This document shows positions 31,809-31,838 of a stretch of DNA of 31,838 nucleotides, piece after piece. How positions within the stretch are numbered: the first letter of the stretch is position 1; each line of letters begins with the position of its first letter. Below the pieces are notes generated by a model. The model worked only from the letters and a program-made list of their open reading frames with translations. It did not search any database and had not been told where the DNA came from. Made by a program: the position numbers and the translations under genes. The DNA lies in assembly GCA_964351195.1 (NCBI GenBank), contig CAYGNI010000010.1:1-31838 (forward strand), written 5' to 3'. The stretch comes from TMED27 sp964351195 (lineage in GTDB: Bacteria > Pseudomonadota > Alphaproteobacteria > Micavibrionales > Micavibrionaceae).

Positions 31809-31838
31809 ATAAAACAGCTTCGCATCTGCACAAGAGCA

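Overview
The window looks like a piece of an alphaproteobacterial chromosome of moderate GC content. The evidence is a CpdR-type single-domain receiver, a CckA-like hybrid histidine kinase, a TadB/TadC pair, a poly-3-hydroxybutyrate-pathway dehydrogenase (BdhA), a YjbH-family outer-membrane protein and two large RTX-type secreted proteins. I cannot name a genus. A run of ten N at 24994-25003 shows this is a draft or metagenome-derived scaffold. Most genes are ordinary chromosomal ones. No phage, transposase, CRISPR array or rRNA was seen.

Layout. 1-2.7 kb: end of a Tad pilus operon (tadB end, tadC), facing a TadD-like TPR lipoprotein and a CpaC-N-terminus-like protein on the other strand. 2.9-6.1 kb: a tight three-gene surface-polysaccharide-type cassette (76-aa membrane protein, NoeA-like methyltransferase, membrane-anchored sulfatase-fold enzyme). 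6.4-9.4 kb: a secreted beta-helix/PKD/LamG/RTX protein ending in a terminator. 9.6-12.5 kb (minus): tRNA-Val, cpdR, an LpxH-like metallophosphoesterase and a GT4 glycosyltransferase. 12.6-14.9 kb: an exported protein of unknown function overlapping an RluD-type pseudouridine synthase. 14.9-15.2 kb: a promoter, paired palindromes and a strong terminator with no ORF between them, a candidate small RNA. 15.3-17.4 kb (minus): yjbH. 17.5-19.3 kb: a hybrid histidine kinase broken by one in-frame TAG. 19.4-22.4 kb: glpD-glpK. 22.5-25.9 kb: a protein with an internal VPLP-CTERM-like segment, tail-to-tail with a FecR/cadherin-like/RTX adhesin that holds the assembly gap. 26.1-28.3 kb (minus): a Crp-like sensor domain, a CDF metal transporter and bdhA in one operon, then tRNA-Thr. 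28.5-31.8 kb: FkbM methyltransferase, a 41-aa basic protein, dcd, murA and a small membrane protein.

Shared themes are the cell surface (Tad pilus, polysaccharide modification, YjbH, two type I-secreted proteins, a CTERM-like protein) and cell-cycle-type phosphosignalling (CpdR, CckA-like kinase). The most notable observations are the single-stop disruption of the kinase, the CTERM-like segment in mid-protein with a possible internal start behind it, the orphan promoter/terminator unit at 15 kb, and a local reversal of G/C strand bias from about 28.3 kb to inside murA.
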